Below are positions 46,669 through 59,704 of a stretch of 64,000 nt of DNA, piece after piece. The notes below the pieces were generated by a model. It saw only the letters and a program-made list of their open reading frames with translations. It had not been told where the DNA came from and did not search any database. This DNA is from Pseudomonas gessardii (GTDB taxonomy: Bacteria > Pseudomonadota > Gammaproteobacteria > Pseudomonadales > Pseudomonadaceae), in contig NZ_MNPU01000004.1 in the NCBI RefSeq assembly GCF_001983165.1, positions 124,001 to 188,000 of the forward strand, written 5' to 3'. The translations under genes were made by a program, and so were the position numbers. Each line of letters starts with the position of its first letter. The stretch's first letter is position 1.

Positions 46669-48603
46669 TTAAGCCCGGAATTGCCCCAGGCTGGCCTTCA
46701 ACTGCGCCGCCAACCCATCCAGTACCTTGCCGCTGGCCGTAGTCTCCAGCACCGCCTGCGCCGCCCGCTCGGCCTGAGCATGGATCACCTCGACCCGTCC
46801 CCGTACCGCGTGCGCACCCAGGGCCTGATGCTCGGCAGCCCGGGTCGCCAGGCCAATCGCCGTATGCACCTGCTCCACCGAGTCTTGCACCGTTTGTTGC
46901 AAACGCACACTTTCGCGCAGCACCAGCAGCCCCTCACTGGCCTGGCGGCCGGCCTTGCCGATGGTTTCCACCGCCTCACGCGCACCTTGCTGCAACGCCA
47001 CGATATGCGCCTGGATATCGCCGGTGGAGCTTTGAGTCTTGCTGGCCAGCGCCCGCACTTCGTCCGCCACCACCGCAAAGCCCCGTCCGGTTTCACCGGC
47101 ACGCGCGGCTTCGATGGCCGCATTCAGGGCCAGCAGGTTGGTTTGCTCGGCAATGCCGTGGATCACCGTCAGCACCACTTCAATCTGCTCACTTTGCTGG
47201 GCCAGGCGCTCGATCACCTTGGAGCCGGCCTGCACCTGCCCGGCCAGCGCCTCGATCAAACTGCCGACCTCAGCTGAAGTACGCGAATTCTCATCGGTGG
47301 CCTGGCGGATCTCCACCACCTGCTGCAACGCAGCCTGCATGGCCTGGCTTTCGGCCTGGGCCTCGTCGGCCATTTGCGACAGCGCCCGCAGGCTCTCGGC
47401 CACTTCATCGCGCTGCAAGCCCGCCGCCGCATCGGCACCGGCATTGCGCAAGGTCATCGCGCCGATTTCCACACCCGTACGCTGGGCCACATCGCCCGCC
47501 TCGCGCACGATGGGCTGCAACTTATCCACAAACCGATTGACCGCCGAAGCCATGGCGCCGATTTCATCCTGGCTGTTGATCTGCACACGCTTGGTCAGGT
47601 CACCCTCGCCAGCGGCCAAGTCATCCATGGCCGCGATCAGCAACTTCAGGCGATTGACCACCCGCCGCCCCAGCACCACGGCAATCAGCAACAGCACGCC
47701 CAGGCCCACCACCGCCAGGCCCAGGCCGATACGCCAGCGCAGGGCCTGCGCGGCCTCTTGCACGGCACTGGAGGTGTTAGCCGTCATTTCGGTGGCCGTG
47801 GCCTGCGCCGACTGCAGCCGTGCGCCCATGGCCGTCGCACTGTCCGCTGCCGCGCCCTTGAGGCTGTCGCCCACCAATTGCCCACCGCTGGCGATCAATG
47901 CGGCAAAGCGCTGGTCCAGGGCCGCCAGGTCCGCCTCAACCGCCGCGGTGGAAACCCCCATGAGCACCTTGCCGATCTCCACGCCATTGGGGCTGATGGA
48001 GGCTTCGACGTAGTACACCGACGGGTCGTTTTTCGCGGCATTCAACACCTTGTCCAGCGCACGGTCGCCTTCACCCTTTTCCAATAGCGCCTTGTTGATC
48101 GGGTTTTCCCGGTTCAGATAACGGGTCAGGTGCTGGCCAGTGGCATCGTCATACACCACAAACAGCACATTGGGGTTGCGCTGGGCACGCCGGGCAAACT
48201 CCGACAACGCTGGAACATCGCTGTCCCACATCGCGCGCGGGGCAACCGAGGCCAGTAACTGCGCCATGTCATTGGCGGAGTCCTTCAGGTCTTTTTCCAG
48301 GGTCTCACGCAGTTGCTGCTGCTCTTGCTTCAGGCGCGCAGAAAGGCCTGCGGTCAGGCGGTCACTGGTACTGGCCGACAGGCTGTCCAGGCCGGAGGTC
48401 ACTTCCTTGCCGGCCTGGGTCAATTCGCCCGACAGCTTCTGGCTGTCCACGCCCAGGCGCTTGCCCAAATCGGCCTCCAGGGCCGTGACGGTGCTCCGGG
48501 TCAGAGCGACCGCCACCAGCACTTGCACCAAAAGAGCGATACCAAGGGTAACGAACACCGGCCGCAACAGCCGGCTTTGTAACAATGAGAGAACGGCAGA
48601 CAT
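46669..48603 (-). CDS. Methyl-accepting chemotaxis protein
   Basis: 644 residues from ATG 48603, preceded by GTGGAGGG. First membrane helix ~residues 12-33 ([18 protein letters not shown]), a ~300-residue periplasmic sensor with a single PAS/CACHE-like part ([40 protein letters not shown]), second helix [20 protein letters not shown], a HAMP domain ([20 protein letters not shown]) and the signalling hairpin with the tip [20 protein letters not shown]. There is no C-terminal CheR-binding pentapeptide. The ligand is unknown. Confidence 0.92.
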   Translation of the reverse strand: MSAVLSLLQSRLLRPVFVTLGIALLVQVLVAVALTRSTVTALEADLGKRLGVDSQKLSGELTQAGKEVTSGLDSLSASTSDRLTAGLSARLKQEQQQLRETLEKDLKDSANDMAQLLASVAPRAMWDSDVPALSEFARRAQRNPNVLFVVYDDATGQHLTRYLNRENPINKALLEKGEGDRALDKVLNAAKNDPSVYYVEASISPNGVEIGKVLMGVSTAAVEADLAALDQRFAALIASGGQLVGDSLKGAAADSATAMGARLQSAQATATEMTANTSSAVQEAAQALRWRIGLGLAVVGLGVLLLIAVVLGRRVVNRLKLLIAAMDDLAAGEGDLTKRVQINSQDEIGAMASAVNRFVDKLQPIVREAGDVAQRTGVEIGAMTLRNAGADAAAGLQRDEVAESLRALSQMADEAQAESQAMQAALQQVVEIRQATDENSRTSAEVGSLIEALAGQVQAGSKVIERLAQQSEQIEVVLTVIHGIAEQTNLLALNAAIEAARAGETGRGFAVVADEVRALASKTQSSTGDIQAHIVALQQGAREAVETIGKAGRQASEGLLVLRESVRLQQTVQDSVEQVHTAIGLATRAAEHQALGAHAVRGRVEVIHAQAERAAQAVLETTASGKVLDGLAAQLKASLGQFRA

Positions 48604-48697
48604 CGGGAATCCCTCCACCACGGGTGCCATTAAATTGATAGCACCGCGAAAGAGAGAAATATAGCAAGGGTCGTGCCGTGCGCACCGCAGAAACGAC

Positions 48698-48722
48698 AAA
48701 GGGCCCCCAATGGGGCCCTTTG
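48698..48722 (-). terminator. Terminator after purA
   Basis: AAAGGGCCCC ATT GGGGGCCCTTT, a 10 base-pair GC-rich stem. The T run is better on the plus strand (TTTGCTTTTT) than on the minus strand, where purA would use it. Confidence 0.6.
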
Positions 48723-48742
48723 CTTTTTACATCAACAGCTTA

Positions 48743-50086
<1,344 letters not shown>

Positions 50087-51274
50087 TCAAGAAGCCAGTG
50101 GCGATACTTGCCAAAGCCCGTTCTGCTGAATCAATTGCCGGTCGCAGTCCGCTTCACGGGCGGCGGCCAATGGCTGCCCAGGCAAGGCCTGGACGACACG
50201 CTGACCCTCACTGCGCAACTGGCAGACCTGCTGCCAGAGTGCCGCGTCCGTACTGTCTGGCATCCAGATACCGCCAGACGGTAGCTCGACTTCAGCACGC
50301 CCCAGGGTCACCAGGGTTTTCAAATCGGTAGAAAAGCCAGTCGCCGGACGGGCACGACCGAAGTCGGCGCCGATATCGTCATAACGACCGCCCTGGGCAA
50401 TGGCTTGGCCAACGCCCGGAACAAACACGGCGAACACCACACCGGTGTGGTAGTGGTAGCCGCGCAACTCACCCAGGTCGAAATACAACGGCAGTTGCGG
50501 GAAGCGCGCCGACAACTGCTCGGCAATCGCCAGCACATCGTCCAGGGCCGCCAGCACCGGGGCCGGCGCGTTGGCCAGGCGCTCGCGGGCGGCGGTCAGC
50601 ACTTCGCGACCACCACACAGGTCCACCAGCGCACGCAACATGCCGGCCAGGTCGGCTGGCACGCCTTCAGTCAGGGCGATCACTTCGTCGATGGCCTTGC
50701 GCTGCAGGGCATCGAACAACTGTTGCTCCACTTCGCCGGACAAACCGGCCGCACGGGCCAGGCCACGGTAGATACCGACATGCCCCAGGTCCATGTGCAC
50801 ATCCGGCACATCCGCCAGTTGCAGCATCGCCAGCATCAGGCTGATGACTTCAACGTCGCTGCTCGGGCTTGCATCGCCATACAACTCGGCGCCCAGCTGG
50901 ATCGGGCTACGGGACGATGACAAGGCGCGCGGCTGCGCGTGCAGCACACTGCCGGCATAGCACAGGCGGCTCGGCCCTTCACGGCGCAGGGTATGCGCAT
51001 CGATGCGCGCCACTTGCGGCGTAATATCGGCGCGAAAACCCATTTGCCGGCCCGATTGCGGGTCGATGACCTTGAAGGTGCGCAGATCCAGGTCCTGGCC
51101 CGCGCCGGTCAGCAGGGATTCCAGGTACTCGATATGGGGAGTCACGACAAACTCGTAACCCCAGCTCTGGAACAGATCCAACACCTGGCGGCGCGCGATT
51201 TCAATACGCGCCGCCTCTGGTGGCAGTACTTCTTCGATGCCATCTGGCAGCAGCCAGCGGTCTACCGTTGCCAT
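50087..51274 (-). CDS. hisZ: ATP phosphoribosyltransferase regulatory subunit HisZ
   Basis: 395 residues. Class II aminoacyl-tRNA synthetase-like paralogue of HisRS that joins short-form HisG to make the first enzyme of histidine synthesis. Motif-like segments: [20 protein letters not shown] (~residues 76-95), [14 protein letters not shown] and [15 protein letters not shown]. Histidyl-tRNA synthetase itself would be longer with an anticodon domain. The location between hflC and purA is the usual one in pseudomonads. Confidence 0.95.
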   Translation of the reverse strand: MATVDRWLLPDGIEEVLPPEAARIEIARRQVLDLFQSWGYEFVVTPHIEYLESLLTGAGQDLDLRTFKVIDPQSGRQMGFRADITPQVARIDAHTLRREGPSRLCYAGSVLHAQPRALSSSRSPIQLGAELYGDASPSSDVEVISLMLAMLQLADVPDVHMDLGHVGIYRGLARAAGLSGEVEQQLFDALQRKAIDEVIALTEGVPADLAGMLRALVDLCGGREVLTAARERLANAPAPVLAALDDVLAIAEQLSARFPQLPLYFDLGELRGYHYHTGVVFAVFVPGVGQAIAQGGRYDDIGADFGRARPATGFSTDLKTLVTLGRAEVELPSGGIWMPDSTDAALWQQVCQLRSEGQRVVQALPGQPLAAAREADCDRQLIQQNGLWQVSPLAS

Positions 51275-51460
51275 TACGCCATTCCCCTATGACCCGGCCT
51301 GCCCTTGGGCGAGCCTTGAGTGAAGCAGAAAATACCCGGCCCCTGCATAAACCACGCGCAAGAGCGACGTGACGAATGACCTGTAAACGGCCTCGTCGGG
51401 CACTTTCCTCGAAAAACCTGTCACGCCTGCAGCGCACAACAACAATCAAACATGCAGACG

Positions 51461-51484
51461 CAAAAAAGCCGGGAATTTCCCGGC
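51461..51484 (-). terminator. Terminator downstream of hflC
   Basis: On the minus strand AGCCGGGAA ATTCCCGGCT followed by TTTTTTG, a 9-10 base-pair perfect palindrome with a T run, ~90 bases after the hflC stop. hisZ-purA therefore probably have their own promoter between here and 51275. Confidence 0.88.
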
Positions 51485-51570
51485 TGCCGCATCATACACC
51501 CGTTTTCCGAAAGGATCACCCCGCCGAGCGTTTTAGCCGCCCGACGGAGTGGTTCCAGACAGTCAGCGGG

Positions 51571-52437
51571 TTACTTGGACTTTTCCAGGTAGCGGAAGAA
51601 ATCGCTACTTGGGTCCAGCACCATGACGTCGGTTTTGTTCGCAAAGCTTTCACGGTAGGCGCGCAGGCTACGGTAGAACGCGTAGAACTCCTGGTCCTGG
51701 CCATAAGCCTTGGCGTAGATCGCCGCGGCTTGAGCATCACCATCACCGCGGGCCTCTTCAGACTCACGATAGGCTTCTGCCAACAGTACGCGACGCTGAC
51801 GGTCGGCATCCGCACGGATACCTTCAGCCAGTTCGTTACCCTTGGCACGGTGCTCACGCGCCTCACGCTCACGCTCGGTGCTCATGCGCTCGAACACGCT
51901 GCGGTTCACTTCCTTGGGCAGGTCGATAGCCTTGACCCGGACATCGACCACTTCGATACCCAGCTCTTTTTCTGCCATGGTGTTCAACGAACGGGTGATG
52001 TCAGCCATCAGCGCATCACGTTCACCGGATACCACCTCATGCAGGGTGCGCTTACCAAACTGGTCACGCAGGCCCGATTCCAGACGACGGGACAAACGCT
52101 CGTCGGCAATCTGCTTGAGGCCGGAAGTCGCGGTGTAGAAGCGCTCGGCATCCTTGACGCGCCACTTGGCGTAGGCGTCAACCATCACGGCTTTCTTTTC
52201 CAGGGTCAGGAAACGCTGTGTCGGTGCATCCAGGGTCATCAGGCGGGCGTCGAACTTGCGCACCTGGTTGACGTAGGGGACTTTCACATGCAGGCCCGGC
52301 TGGACATCCGCCTGGACCACACGCCCGAATTGCAGCAACACCGCACGCTCGGTCTGAGCCACGATGTAGAAGCAGTTCCAGGCAGCGATGACCACGACGA
52401 CACCCACAATCAGGGCGGTCAGCGATTTATTGCTCAT
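51571..52437 (-). CDS. hflC: HflC, FtsH protease modulator (SPFH/stomatin family)
   Basis: 288 residues from ATG 52437, overlapping the hflK stop (TGATG). One N-terminal membrane helix (ALIVGVVVVIAAWNCFYIVA) leads to the periplasmic SPFH domain (LLQFGRVVQADVQPGLHVKV) and a long charged helix (EREREAREHRAKGNELAEG). HflK and HflC form the large periplasmic cage around FtsH and limit its degradation of membrane proteins. Confidence 0.97.
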   Translation of the reverse strand: MSNKSLTALIVGVVVVIAAWNCFYIVAQTERAVLLQFGRVVQADVQPGLHVKVPYVNQVRKFDARLMTLDAPTQRFLTLEKKAVMVDAYAKWRVKDAERFYTATSGLKQIADERLSRRLESGLRDQFGKRTLHEVVSGERDALMADITRSLNTMAEKELGIEVVDVRVKAIDLPKEVNRSVFERMSTEREREAREHRAKGNELAEGIRADADRQRRVLLAEAYRESEEARGDGDAQAAAIYAKAYGQDQEFYAFYRSLRAYRESFANKTDVMVLDPSSDFFRYLEKSK

Positions 52438-53615
52438 CAACGACTCTCCCTGGAACGTGTTTGCTGTTGCTGCAAGTCAGCGGCCGCACGGGCGCTCGCT
52501 TCGTTGGCAGCGGCAGTCGAACTGGCGGAAGACGAAGTACTGCCGGCACTACGACCACCTTCGATCATCTTGTCCAGCGGCAGGTACAGCAGGTTGTTCT
52601 GCCCACCCTTGTTGCCGGTCACGAGAACCTTGCTGGTGTTGCTGAAGACTTCCTGCATGGTGTCCAGATACAGACGCTCGCGGGTGACTTCCGGTGCCTT
52701 GCGGTACTCGGCCACCAGCTTGGTGAAGCGGTCGGCCTCACCCTTGGCGCGGGACACGACTTCGTCGCGGTAACCGTTGGCATCTTCAAGGATGCGCTGG
52801 GCCTGACCACGGGCTTCCGGCACGACGCCGTTGGCGTAGGTTTCAGCCTGGTTGCGCGAACGCTGTTCGTCTTCACGGGCGCGGATCACGTCATCGAAGG
52901 CTTCCTGCACTTCACGCGGTGCCGCTGCGCTCTGTACGTTGACCTGGGTCACGGTGATACCGGTGCGATAGGTATCGAGGAACCGTTGCAGGCGCTCCTT
53001 GATCTCGCTGGCCATCAGTTCACGGCCTTCGGTCAGCACCTGGTCCATCGCGGTGGAACCCACTACGTGGCGCAGGGCGCTTTCGGTCGCATGCTGCAAG
53101 CTGACTTCCGGCTGGTCGACGTTAAGCACGAAGTCCTGCAGGTTGCTGATCTTGTACTGCACGGTCAGCGGAACTTCGACGATGTTCTCGTCTTCGGTCA
53201 GCATCTGGCCCTGCTTGGTGTAGGCACGCTCACGCGTGACGTTCTCCATGTACTTCTTGTCGATCGGCGGGAAGTAGATATTCAGGCCGGGGCCGACAGT
53301 CTCGTAGTACTTGCCGAAGCGCAGCACCACGGCTTGCTCCTGCTCGTCCACCACATAGACCGCGCTGTACAGCCAGACAGCCGCCAGCGCCACGAGGCCC
53401 AGGCCCAGCAGGCCGTAGCCGCCACCCTTGCTCGTGCGGCCGCCGTCGTCACCACCACGTTTTTTTCCACCACCGAACAACCCATTCAGGCTTTCCTGCA
53501 GCTTTCGGAAGGCCTCGTCGAGATCTGGTGGCCCCTTGCGGTCGCCATTATTGCGGCGTTTACCACCCCAAGGATCCTGATTATTCGAGTTGCCACCCGG
53601 CTCATTCCAAGCCAT
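52437..53615 (-). CDS. hflK: HflK, FtsH protease modulator (SPFH/stomatin family)
   Basis: 392 residues from ATG 53615 (MAWNEPGGNSNNQDPWGGKR), the family's usual N-terminus; a longer open frame exists upstream. A Gly/Lys-rich cytoplasmic region (~residues 1-75) precedes one helix (LLGLGLVALAAVWLYSAVYV), the SPFH domain (VVLRFGKYYETVGPGLNIYF), a coiled-coil region and a Ser/Ala/Gln-rich end. Partner of HflC. Confidence 0.97.
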   Translation of the reverse strand: MAWNEPGGNSNNQDPWGGKRRNNGDRKGPPDLDEAFRKLQESLNGLFGGGKKRGGDDGGRTSKGGGYGLLGLGLVALAAVWLYSAVYVVDEQEQAVVLRFGKYYETVGPGLNIYFPPIDKKYMENVTRERAYTKQGQMLTEDENIVEVPLTVQYKISNLQDFVLNVDQPEVSLQHATESALRHVVGSTAMDQVLTEGRELMASEIKERLQRFLDTYRTGITVTQVNVQSAAAPREVQEAFDDVIRAREDEQRSRNQAETYANGVVPEARGQAQRILEDANGYRDEVVSRAKGEADRFTKLVAEYRKAPEVTRERLYLDTMQEVFSNTSKVLVTGNKGGQNNLLYLPLDKMIEGGRSAGSTSSSASSTAAANEASARAAADLQQQQTRSRESR

Positions 53616-53711
53616 AGCGCTCTCCATCTGATAAAGCAAAGACGCACCCACGGCGCGCCGACCAATGCTACAGAATGCCTGCCACAGCGGCACAACCGCT
53701 TTCTCAGGCTT

Positions 53712-55013
53712 TTATTGCAAAGTGTGTTGTTCGAGGAACTCCATCGGCACAACGCCCTCACGACTCACCAGCCGATTGAGCTCCGAACGGGGCAAACGAA
53801 CCGCCAGCAGGCTGACACCTTCTTCGTCGTGTTCTTCTTTCTGTACCGCGCCCAGCTCAAAGAACTGAGCACGCAGTCGAGCAAAACGCTGCGGCAAGCG
53901 CAAGGTGCCGACGAACAAATCGCCACCGAGCAACTCGGCAATCGCCTGCTCAAGCAGTTCCAGGCCGCTACCGTCCCGCGCCGACAGCCAGACCCGCTGG
54001 GGCCTGCCGTTCTCGTCGCGCTGGATTTGCGGCTCGACGCCTTCAAGCAAATCGAGTTTGTTATAGACCTCGAGGATCGGCAAGTCCTGGGCACCAATCT
54101 CACCCAGTACGACCATGACCTGCTCGATCTGCAACATCCGGTCAGGCTCGGCCGCATCGATGACGTGCAGCAGCAGGTCGGAGTTGCTCGACTCTTCCAG
54201 CGTAGACCGGAATGCCTCGACCAGCTTGTGCGGCAAGTGGCGGATAAAGCCCACGGTATCGGCCAGCACAATCGGCCCCAGGTCGTCGAGTTCCAGACGG
54301 CGCAAGGTCGGGTCAAGGGTGGCAAACAGCTGGTCCGCCGCGTACACGTCCGACTGCGTCACGTTGTTGAACAACGTGGATTTGCCGGCGTTGGTATAGC
54401 CCACCAGGGACACGGTAGGGATATCTGCACGCGAACGGCCACGTCGCGATTGCTCGCGCTGGCTGCGTACTTTTTCCAGGCGGCCCTTGATCTGGCGCAG
54501 GCGCACCCGCAACAGGCGCCGGTCGGTTTCAAGCTGGGTTTCACCCGGGCCACGCATGCCGATACCGCCACCCTGGCGTTCAAGGTGCGTCCAGCCGCGA
54601 ACCAGGCGGGTGCTCATGTGGTCAAGCTGGGCCAGTTCGACCTGGAGCTTGCCTTCATGGGTACGGGCGCGCTGGGCGAAAATATCGAGAATCAGACCGG
54701 TGCGGTCAATCACGCGACACTCGAAGACTCGTTCGAGGTTACGTTCCTGACTGGGCGTGAGGATGTGATTGAAGATCACCAGATCGGCTTCTTCGGCATG
54801 GACCAGGTCGCGTAGCTCCTCGACCTTGCCGCTGCCAATCAGAAATTTGGCGGTTGGCCGATGACGCGGCACGTTAAAAAACGCGACGGTCTCGGCGCCG
54901 GCCGAATTTGCCAGCTCCTGAAACTCCTGCGGATCTTCGCGCGCCTCAGGGTCCTGTCCATCCAAGTGAACGAGGATCACTCGCTCACCACCACCGTGGC
55001 GCTCAAAGAACAA
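53712..55013 (-). CDS. hflX: GTPase HflX
   Basis: 433 residues. Ribosome-splitting GTPase of the Obg-HflX group. It has an N-terminal nucleotide-binding domain (LVHLDGQDPEAREDPQEFQE), the glycine-rich linker GGGIGMRGPGETQLETDRR (~residues 148-166), a G domain with G1 GYTNAGKST (~205-213), DTVGFIRHLP and NKLDLL, and a C-terminal extension. hfq lies 12 bases upstream, a conserved pair. Confidence 0.97.
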   Translation of the reverse strand: MFFERHGGGERVILVHLDGQDPEAREDPQEFQELANSAGAETVAFFNVPRHRPTAKFLIGSGKVEELRDLVHAEEADLVIFNHILTPSQERNLERVFECRVIDRTGLILDIFAQRARTHEGKLQVELAQLDHMSTRLVRGWTHLERQGGGIGMRGPGETQLETDRRLLRVRLRQIKGRLEKVRSQREQSRRGRSRADIPTVSLVGYTNAGKSTLFNNVTQSDVYAADQLFATLDPTLRRLELDDLGPIVLADTVGFIRHLPHKLVEAFRSTLEESSNSDLLLHVIDAAEPDRMLQIEQVMVVLGEIGAQDLPILEVYNKLDLLEGVEPQIQRDENGRPQRVWLSARDGSGLELLEQAIAELLGGDLFVGTLRLPQRFARLRAQFFELGAVQKEEHDEEGVSLLAVRLPRSELNRLVSREGVVPMEFLEQHTLQ

Positions 55014-55025
55014 AGGAGACTCCTA

Positions 55026-55286
55026 TCAGGCGTTACCTGGCTCAGCGTCACCCTGTTCGGATTCGGTTGCGCTAGGCAGACGAATTGGACGAACCGGCAC
55101 TACTGTCGAGATAGCGTGCTTGTAGACCATCTGGCTGACGGTGTTTTTCAGCAGGATGACGAACTGGTCGAAAGACTCGATCGTACCTTGCAGCTTGATG
55201 CCGTTGACCAGATAGATGGAAACCCCAACTTTCTCTTTACGTAAAGTATTCAAGTAAGGGTCTTGTAGCGAATGCCCTTTTGACAT
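55026..55286 (-). CDS. hfq: RNA chaperone Hfq
   Basis: 86 residues from ATG 55286 ([20 protein letters not shown]) with AAGGAG upstream. Sm1 motif [20 protein letters not shown] and Sm2 [10 protein letters not shown] are complete, and the tail (~residues 68-86) is short and acidic as in other pseudomonads. The hexamer pairs small RNAs with mRNAs and, with Crc, carries out catabolite repression. Confidence 0.99.
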   Translation of the reverse strand: MSKGHSLQDPYLNTLRKEKVGVSIYLVNGIKLQGTIESFDQFVILLKNTVSQMVYKHAISTVVPVRPIRLPSATESEQGDAEPGNA

Positions 55287-55381
55287 GTGCCGCACTCCTT
55301 TAAGGATCAATAATAAAAAATCGGAAAAATAAATAGTTTGTAACCGTCACACCCCCAAGGATAGACGGCAATTGCAAGGAC

Positions 55382-56353
55382 TCAGCTCAATATGGAGACC
55401 GTTCCCAAGTATTTCAAGGCGCGTGACAGATTGTCGCAATCCAGACTGTCCAGCCAATGCAAGTCAGTCCAGCTGCGCAGCCAAGTGAACTGGCGCTTCG
55501 CCAATTGGCGCGTGGCAATAATGCCGCGCTCCTGCATTTCGGCTGACGTCAGCTTGCCATCCAGATGATCCCAGACTTGGCGATAGCCTACAGCACGTAT
55601 CGAAGGCAATCCCGGATGCAGATCACCTCTTGAACGCAGTGCTACGACCTCCTCTACGAACCCCTGTTCCAACATAATTGTGAATCTTTGTGCAATTCGT
55701 TCATGCAACACCTGGCGATTCGCCGGAGCGATGGCCAGATTGGCGACAGTATAGGGCAATTGTCCCGATCCAGAGGTGCCTGCATCAGTACTTTGCGCAG
55801 ATTGTCTGAGGCGATGGGCCGTCATCGTCTGGCCACTCACCCGCCAGACTTCCAGGGCCCGGCTCAGGCGCTGGGGGTCGTTGGGGTGAATACGTGCGGC
55901 AGACACCGGGTCAATTGCCGCCAACTGCTCGTGCAGAGCCTGCCAGCCAAGGCGCGCAGCCTCTTCTTCGATCTCGGCGCGCACCTGTGGATCGGCCGGC
56001 GGCATATCTGCCAGGCCGTCCTGCAACGCCTTGTAATAGAGCATCGTGCCGCCCACCAGCAGCGGGATCTTGCCCCGTGCGGTGATCTGCGCCATGGCGG
56101 CGAGGGCATCGGTACGGAAATCCGCCGCCGAGTAGCTTTGCGACGGATCGATAATGTCGATCAGACGATGGGGGTGGGCGGCCAACAGTTCTTTGGACGG
56201 CTTGGCCGTGCCAATGTCCATGCCCCGATAAACCAGGGCCGAATCGACGCTGATCAGCTCACAGGGCAAGACCTTGGTCAGCTCGATTGCCAGGTCGGTC
56301 TTGCCGGCGGCCGTCGGGCCCATCAGGAAGATGGCGGGAGGTAGGGCGCTCAT
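55382..56353 (-). CDS. miaA: tRNA dimethylallyltransferase MiaA
   Basis: 323 residues. Adds dimethylallyl to A37 of tRNAs reading U-initial codons. P-loop [14 protein letters not shown] (residues ~12-25), [16 protein letters not shown], and the tRNA-binding segments [15 protein letters not shown] and [16 protein letters not shown] are intact. The ATG overlaps the mutL stop, and hfq lies 95 bases downstream. Confidence 0.98.
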   Translation of the reverse strand: MSALPPAIFLMGPTAAGKTDLAIELTKVLPCELISVDSALVYRGMDIGTAKPSKELLAAHPHRLIDIIDPSQSYSAADFRTDALAAMAQITARGKIPLLVGGTMLYYKALQDGLADMPPADPQVRAEIEEEAARLGWQALHEQLAAIDPVSAARIHPNDPQRLSRALEVWRVSGQTMTAHRLRQSAQSTDAGTSGSGQLPYTVANLAIAPANRQVLHERIAQRFTIMLEQGFVEEVVALRSRGDLHPGLPSIRAVGYRQVWDHLDGKLTSAEMQERGIIATRQLAKRQFTWLRSWTDLHWLDSLDCDNLSRALKYLGTVSILS

Positions 56354-58266
56354 CAGCGGCCGCGCAGGAATAGTTTGTCCAGATCATCCAGGCCCATCTG
56401 GGTCCAGGTCGGTCGGCCATGGTTGCACTGGCCACTGCGCTCGGTGTTTTCCATGTCCCGCAGCAGGCCGTTCATTTCCGGCAGGGCCAGGCGCCGGTTG
56501 GCGCGGATCGCGCCGTGGCAGGCCATGGTGCCGAGCAGTTCGTTGATATGCGCCTGGATCCGGTCACTGGTACCGTACTCCATCAGGTCCGCCAGCACGT
56601 CAGCCACCAGCCGGTTGGCCTCGGCCTGCTTGAGCAAGGCGGGAATCTGCCGGATGGCCAGGGTTTCCGGGCCCAGGCGCTGCAATTCAAAACCCAGTTT
56701 CTGGAACACCGCCAGGTGCTCCTCGGCGCAATCGGCTTCGCGCTGGCTCACCGCCAGGGACTCCGGCACCAGCAATGGCTGGCCGCTCAGGCCTTCGCTG
56801 GCCATGGCGATCTTCAGGCGCTCGTACATGATCCGCTCATGGGCCGCGTGCATGTCCACCAGCACCAGGCCATGGGCGTTTTCTGCGAGGATATAGATGC
56901 CCTTGAGCTGGGCCAGGGCATACCCCAGGGGCGGGATATCGCCGCCACCTTCCGGCAGCGCCACTGCACCCGGCTCGGCACCGGGCAGCGGCGCAAAGAA
57001 TTCACGATAGGCCGCCTGGGCCTCGGCCACCGGCACCGCCGATTGCGGTCGCGGGGTGTATTGATACTGATAGCCCGCCCCCGCGCCGGAACCCGGCGCC
57101 GGGTAACTTGGCTGGGCTTGCGGCGATTGCAGCAGGTTGGCCGCCAGGCTCATTTCGCCCTGGGGCCCGAACTCGCCGGCCTCCGGCCCTGTAGGGCGGA
57201 CGATGGCGGTGACAATCGGCGCCGCCAGTTGATCATCCGGGCGCACATCACCCAGGGCACGGTGCAAAGTGCCATAGAGGAAATCGTGGACCATGCGCCC
57301 ATCACGGAAGCGCACCTCGTGCTTGGTCGGGTGCACGTTGACATCGACCACCGCCGGGTCCACTTCAAAGAACAGTACAAAGGTCGGATGCCGGCCATTG
57401 AACAGCACGTCGCGATAGGCCTGGCGCACCGCATGGGCCACCAGTTTGTCGCGCACTGCCCGGCCATTCACAAAGAAATACTGCAAGTCGGCCTGGCTGC
57501 GGGAGAATGTCGGCAAACCGACCCAGCCCCACAAATGCAGGCCGTTACGCTCGATTTCAATCGGCAGCGCCTGCTCCAGGAACCCCGCGCCACAGATCGC
57601 CGACACACGTCGGGCGCGGGCGGTATCGTCGTTGGCCTCGTGCAGGCTGAGGATGGTCTTGCCGTTGTGGCGCAGATGGAAAGCCACGTCGAAACGGGCC
57701 AGGGCCAGGCGCTTGATGACTTCTTGCAGGTGATCGAATTCGGTTTTTTCGGCCTTGAGGAATTTGCGCCGTGCCGGGGTATTGAAGAACAGGTCGCGCA
57801 CTTCCACCGAGGTGCCCACCGGATGGGCCGCCGGCTGGACCCGAGGCGCCATGTCGCGGCCCTCGGTCTCGACCTGCCAGGCCTGTTCGGCGCCACGGGT
57901 GCGGGAAGTCAGGGTCAGGCGCGCCACGGAGCTGATCGACGCCAGCGCCTCACCGCGAAAGCCCAGGCTCATCACCCGCTCAAGGTCTTCCAGGTCACGG
58001 ATCTTGCTGGTGGCATGGCGCGCCAGCGCCAGCGGCAGGTCATCGGAGGAAATCCCGCTGCCGTCGTCGCGCACCCGTAGCAGCTTGACCCCACCCTGCT
58101 CCACATCCACGTCAATGCGCCTGGCGCCGGAGTCGAGGCTGTTTTCCAGCAGTTCCTTGATCACCGAGGCCGGGCGCTCGACCACCTCGCCCGCCGCGAT
58201 CTGGTTGGCCAGCCGCGGGCTGAGCAGTTCGATGCGCGAGGCGCTGTTCAATACCGATTCGCTCAT
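56353..58266 (-). CDS. mutL: DNA mismatch repair protein MutL (endonuclease type)
   Basis: 637 residues. The GHKL ATPase part has [11 protein letters not shown] (~residues 39-49), DDGSGI and [11 protein letters not shown] variable Pro/Gln-rich linker (~350-440) follows, then the dimerisation domain. This contains [14 protein letters not shown] (~472-485), matching the metal-binding DQHAxxExxxxE motif of MutL endonucleases found in bacteria that, like pseudomonads, lack MutH. The gene overlaps amiB upstream and miaA downstream by four bases or fewer. Confidence 0.97.
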   Translation of the reverse strand: MSESVLNSASRIELLSPRLANQIAAGEVVERPASVIKELLENSLDSGARRIDVDVEQGGVKLLRVRDDGSGISSDDLPLALARHATSKIRDLEDLERVMSLGFRGEALASISSVARLTLTSRTRGAEQAWQVETEGRDMAPRVQPAAHPVGTSVEVRDLFFNTPARRKFLKAEKTEFDHLQEVIKRLALARFDVAFHLRHNGKTILSLHEANDDTARARRVSAICGAGFLEQALPIEIERNGLHLWGWVGLPTFSRSQADLQYFFVNGRAVRDKLVAHAVRQAYRDVLFNGRHPTFVLFFEVDPAVVDVNVHPTKHEVRFRDGRMVHDFLYGTLHRALGDVRPDDQLAAPIVTAIVRPTGPEAGEFGPQGEMSLAANLLQSPQAQPSYPAPGSGAGAGYQYQYTPRPQSAVPVAEAQAAYREFFAPLPGAEPGAVALPEGGGDIPPLGYALAQLKGIYILAENAHGLVLVDMHAAHERIMYERLKIAMASEGLSGQPLLVPESLAVSQREADCAEEHLAVFQKLGFELQRLGPETLAIRQIPALLKQAEANRLVADVLADLMEYGTSDRIQAHINELLGTMACHGAIRANRRLALPEMNGLLRDMENTERSGQCNHGRPTWTQMGLDDLDKLFLRGR

Positions 58267-59702
58267 TGCTGTGCTGCCAATTCAGTGCCGGGGATGGTCA
58301 ACACCTGGCCGACTTTCAGTTCATCGGTCTTCAGGCTGTTGGCGCTGCGCAATGCAGCGGCCGACACCTGAAAGCGTACGGCCAGCATGGCCAGGGTGTC
58401 GCCAGGCTGCACCCGGTGATCACGCGGGCCCTGGGCGATCTTCCCGGAATCGCGCAGCCAGGCGATATAGGTGCCCGGTGGCGGGTTCTGCTGGAAGAAC
58501 TGGCGCACGCCGGAACTGATGGAGCGCGCCAGCGCCTGCTGGTGGCTGGCGCTGGCCAGTTTGTTGGCTTCGTTGGCGTTGGAGATAAAGCCGGTTTCCA
58601 CCAGGATCGACGGGATATCCGGCGACTTGAGCACCATAAACCCAGCCTGCTCCACCCGCTGCTTGTGCAGCGGCGTGACCCGGCCCATGTTGCTCAACAC
58701 CTTCTGCCCGACGTTAAGGCTGGAGGTCAGCGAGGCGGTCATCGACAAGTCCAGCAATACACCGGCGAGCATGCGGTCTTTGTCGTCCAAAGACACGTTG
58801 CCGGCGCCGCCGATCAAGTCGGAACGGTTTTCGCTGTCGGCCAGCCAGCGCGCGGTCTCGGACGTGGCGCCGCGATCCGACAGGGCAAACACCGAGGCAC
58901 CGAAGGCCGCCTTCGATGGCGCGGCGTCGGCGTGGATCGACACGAACAGGTCGGCGCCCTTCTTGCGCGCGATTTCAGTACGCCCACGCAATGGGATGAA
59001 GTAGTCGCCGGTACGGGTCAGTTCGGCACGATAGCCCTTCATCCCGTTGATCTGGCGCTGCAGCTCCCGGGCGATGGCCAGGACCACGTCTTTTTCGTGC
59101 TGGCCACGGGAGCCCGAAGCGCCCGGGTCTTCACCGCCGTGGCCGGCGTCGATCACGACGATGACGTCACGCTTGCCGGCCGGCGCTGGCGGCAGTGGTG
59201 GCAACTTGACCTGGGGCTGCGCAGGGTTGACCGGCACCGCCGGTGTGGTAGCAACGGCAGGGGTCGGCGCCGGGGCTGGCGCAGCGTCGGCCGGGTTGTC
59301 AAAGAGGTCGACCACCAGGCGGTTGCCATACTGGGCGTTCGGCGCGAGGGAAAAGCTCTTGGGCGTGACGACCTTCTTCAGGTCGATGACCACCCGCAGG
59401 TCGGTCGGCGTGCGCTGGGCCGAGCGCATGGCGGTAATCGGCGTGTTGGCGGTGGAGACCTTCAGGGGCGCGGCCAGGGTCGCACCGTTGATGTCGATCA
59501 CCAGGCGATCAGGCGCCGTCAGGGTAAAGACACTGTGCTGGACCGGGCCAGACAGGTCGAACACCAGTCGCGTGTTATCCGGCGCTCGCCACAGGCGCAC
59601 ACTTTTTACCTGTGAAGCGGCCAGAGCATTGACAGTCATTGCCGCAAGCAACACCCCCACGACAGCAACCAACGCGCGAAAGCGCATACCTAACCCACCC
59701 AT
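58263..59702 (-). CDS. amiB: N-acetylmuramoyl-L-alanine amidase AmiB with AMIN and LysM domains
   Basis: 479 residues from ATG 59702; ATG 59687 ([16 protein letters not shown]) is equally possible and both leave a signal peptide. The order is AMIN domain (~residues 30-135, [20 protein letters not shown]), a Pro/Ala linker, the zinc-dependent amidase_3 domain ([16 protein letters not shown] with the metal His and Glu; VETGFISN near its end) and a C-terminal LysM ([20 protein letters not shown]). It splits septal peptidoglycan in the periplasm under EnvC/NlpD-type control. Confidence 0.95.
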   Translation of the reverse strand: MGGLGMRFRALVAVVGVLLAAMTVNALAASQVKSVRLWRAPDNTRLVFDLSGPVQHSVFTLTAPDRLVIDINGATLAAPLKVSTANTPITAMRSAQRTPTDLRVVIDLKKVVTPKSFSLAPNAQYGNRLVVDLFDNPADAAPAPAPTPAVATTPAVPVNPAQPQVKLPPLPPAPAGKRDVIVVIDAGHGGEDPGASGSRGQHEKDVVLAIARELQRQINGMKGYRAELTRTGDYFIPLRGRTEIARKKGADLFVSIHADAAPSKAAFGASVFALSDRGATSETARWLADSENRSDLIGGAGNVSLDDKDRMLAGVLLDLSMTASLTSSLNVGQKVLSNMGRVTPLHKQRVEQAGFMVLKSPDIPSILVETGFISNANEANKLASASHQQALARSISSGVRQFFQQNPPPGTYIAWLRDSGKIAQGPRDHRVQPGDTLAMLAVRFQVSAAALRSANSLKTDELKVGQVLTIPGTELAAQQ

Positions 59703-59704
59703 TA

